This document shows, one piece after another, positions 62,551 to 64,000 of a DNA stretch of 64,000 nucleotides (position 1 is the stretch's first letter; each line of letters starts with the position of its first letter). The DNA lies in contig NZ_QAOF01000003.1 of NCBI RefSeq assembly GCF_003050745.1, forward strand, positions 248,001 to 312,000, given 5' to 3'. The position numbers and the translations under genes are program-made. Below the pieces are notes generated by a model. The model ran no database searches, was not told the DNA's origin, and worked only from the letters and a program-made list of their open reading frames with translations. The stretch comes from Sphingomonas sp. PP-CE-3G-477. Its GTDB lineage: Bacteria; Pseudomonadota; Alphaproteobacteria; Sphingomonadales; Sphingomonadaceae.

Positions 62551-64000
62551 GGCATCCCTAGCGGCAGCGGTTGCCGTCGGAGCCTTGGTCGCGCTGGGAC
62601 CGGCGATCGGGCAGGATCGGCCCGAATCGATCCTGCCGCCGGGGTTCGGCGAACCGACGCCTGCGCCCGCACCGCGACCGACGCCGCCTGCCGGTACGCA
62701 GCCGCCCCGTCCGACGGGGCCGACGCAGCCGAGCGCGCCGCAGCCGGCTCCGTCCCCCGCACAGCCGGGCGCGATGATCCAGCCGCTGCCGGCGACGACG
62801 CCGGGCGACGCGCCGTTGGTGCCCCCTGTCGCGACGCCTGCGCCGGTCGATCCGGCGGTGCTCGCGCAGTACGAGATGCCGGCGTCCGCGCGTCGCTCGC
62901 TCGCGACGGTAGGGCCAGTCACGGCTAGCGAAGGCGGTCTCGATACCGATGCGTTCGGTGACGCGGACGGCCAATATGTCGAGACGCTGATGCGCCGCCT
63001 CAGTGCGCCGCTGCCGTCGCGCTGGATGTCGATCCTGTTGCGGCGCGCGTTGGTGTCGCATGTCGATACGCCCAGCCGCACCAATGGCGCGGACTTCGCC
63101 GCCGAGCGCGCGTGGCTGTTGCTGCGAATGGGCGAATCGGTCGCCGCCCGTGCGGTTGCGCAGAACGTCGATACCGACAACTACACGCCGAAGCTTTATC
63201 AGGTCGCGATGAACACCGCGCTGGCGACGGGCGATCCGGCGGGCCTGTGTCCGTTGGTGACGGGCGCGATGCGCTACGCCCCGGCGCGCGGCTGGACGAT
63301 GGCGCAGGCGATGTGCGCCGGGCTGTCGGGCAATCCCGCGCAGGCAAGCCCGCTGATCGCGACCGCCAAGCGCCGCAACGTCGCCAGCGGTGTCGACCTG
63401 CTGCTCGCGCAGAAAGTCGTCGGTGCGGGCGCGCAGGGGCGTCAGGCCGTGACGATCGAATGGGACGGCGTCGACCGGCTGACCGCGTGGCGGTTCGGGC
63501 TCGCGATGGCGACCGGCGTCACCGTGCCGGACGAGTTGTACGGTACGGCAGGTCCGCAGGTGAAATACTGGCAGGCGCTGTCGCCCTCCGTCGCGCTCGG
63601 CGATCGGCTGGCCCCGGCGGAGGCTGCCGCGGGGCAGGGGGTGCTCTCCAGTGCCGCGCTCGTCGATCTCTACGCTGCGGCTGCGACCGACGACGATACG
63701 CAGAGTGGCGCGACCGCGACCGCCAACGATCTCCAGACCGCCTATGCCGATCGCAACCCTGATTCGCGGCTCACCGCGCTGCGTCAGCTATGGGGCGGCG
63801 CGAACGCGCGTCCGAGCTATGCGCGGCTCGTGCTGACCGCGCGCGCGGCGGCACGGATGAACCCGGCGCTGGCGAAGGCCGAAGCCGATCATCTGGTCGC
63901 ATCGATGCTGTCTGCCGGACTCGATCGCACCGCAGCGCGCTGGCTGGGCTCGGTACCCGCCGGCAGCGACGCCTGGGCGATGATAATGCTCAGCGATCCA
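62534..64000 (+). CDS. Large exported protein of unknown function, 3' end outside the window
   Basis: 489 codons are visible and open to the end. The best start is TTG at 62534, nine bases after AAAAGG; an in-frame stop at 62528 excludes anything earlier. It gives a signal peptide (RTSLKASLAAAVAVGALVAL, cleavage near GQD). Next comes a Pro/Ala-rich linker of about 75 residues (PTPAPAPRPTPPAG), then an Ala-rich helical region with ERAWLLLRMGESVAARAVAQ and a pattern like helical repeats. I recognise no catalytic motif. Divergent from aroK, as found in other sphingomonads. Confidence 0.7.
   Translation, partial: MRTSLKASLAAAVAVGALVALGPAIGQDRPESILPPGFGEPTPAPAPRPTPPAGTQPPRPTGPTQPSAPQPAPSPAQPGAMIQPLPATTPGDAPLVPPVATPAPVDPAVLAQYEMPASARRSLATVGPVTASEGGLDTDAFGDADGQYVETLMRRLSAPLPSRWMSILLRRALVSHVDTPSRTNGADFAAERAWLLLRMGESVAARAVAQNVDTDNYTPKLYQVAMNTALATGDPAGLCPLVTGAMRYAPARGWTMAQAMCAGLSGNPAQASPLIATAKRRNVASGVDLLLAQKVVGAGAQGRQAVTIEWDGVDRLTAWRFGLAMATGVTVPDELYGTAGPQVKYWQALSPSVALGDRLAPAEAAAGQGVLSSAALVDLYAAAATDDDTQSGATATANDLQTAYADRNPDSRLTALRQLWGGANARPSYARLVLTARAAARMNPALAKAEADHLVASMLSAGLDRTAARWLGSVPAGSDAWAMIMLSDP

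Overview
The window is high-GC DNA of an alphaproteobacterium, almost certainly a Sphingomonas-type member of the Sphingomonadaceae. This rests on the very dense coding, the many ATGA/TGATG stop-start overlaps, two large TonB-dependent receptors of the kind this family uses for glycan uptake, the REP-like hairpins between genes, and protein styles such as CysNC, RadA followed by CvpA, and AroK-AroB. No phage, IS element, plasmid function or CRISPR array was seen; it reads as ordinary chromosome with one large catabolic locus.

Region 1 (1-8,224) holds NAD salvage genes (5' end of pncB, pncA), a GH130 enzyme, a two-component system with an EF-hand lipoprotein and a Spy/CpxP-like protein, a LysR/aldo-keto reductase pair and a small unknown protein. 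Region 2 (8,211-11,799) is the sulfate-activation operon cysD-cysNC-cysQ. Region 3 (12,010-19,109) is acyl-CoA metabolism: a CitE-like lyase, an AMACR-like racemase, a thiolase with a TetR regulator, and an acyl-CoA dehydrogenase lying between two decayed genes (an SDR 3' end and a frameshifted phosphotransferase 5' end), then a ferredoxin-type reductase.

Region 4 (19,104-44,222) is the centrepiece: a locus for arabinan and arabinose-containing glycans. It has two TonB-dependent receptors, three GH43 enzymes, a GH51 arabinofuranosidase, a GH27 enzyme whose active site looks like a beta-L-arabinopyranosidase, a clan GH-A hydrolase, a six-hairpin hydrolase with a C-terminal discoidin domain, a carbohydrate-binding-like protein, a mutarotase, a FucP-type sugar importer, and nearly all of the oxidative L-arabinose pathway to 2-oxoglutarate (1-dehydrogenase, arabonate dehydratase, FAH-type keto-deoxy-arabonate dehydratase, semialdehyde dehydrogenase). 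A GntR/FCD regulator sits in the middle, and a GTC-S-GAC-centred motif recurs at four promoters of the locus, suggesting one local regulon. No lactonase gene was found.

Region 5 (44,236-50,834) carries an ArsB-type transporter, an MFS transporter and a four-gene redox operon (two SDRs, an F420-reductase-like protein, an NTF2-like protein) divergent from a LysR regulator. Region 6 (50,952-64,000) is housekeeping: tRNA-Thr(UGU), a DUF429-like protein, rarA, a PadR-DUF2218 pair with a tandem GATATATC operator, a GT4 glycosyltransferase, radA, cvpA, a NifU-like protein, a Kef-type antiporter, DUF423 and DUF2256 proteins, aroB, aroK, a tiny membrane protein and the start of a large exported protein that runs off the end.
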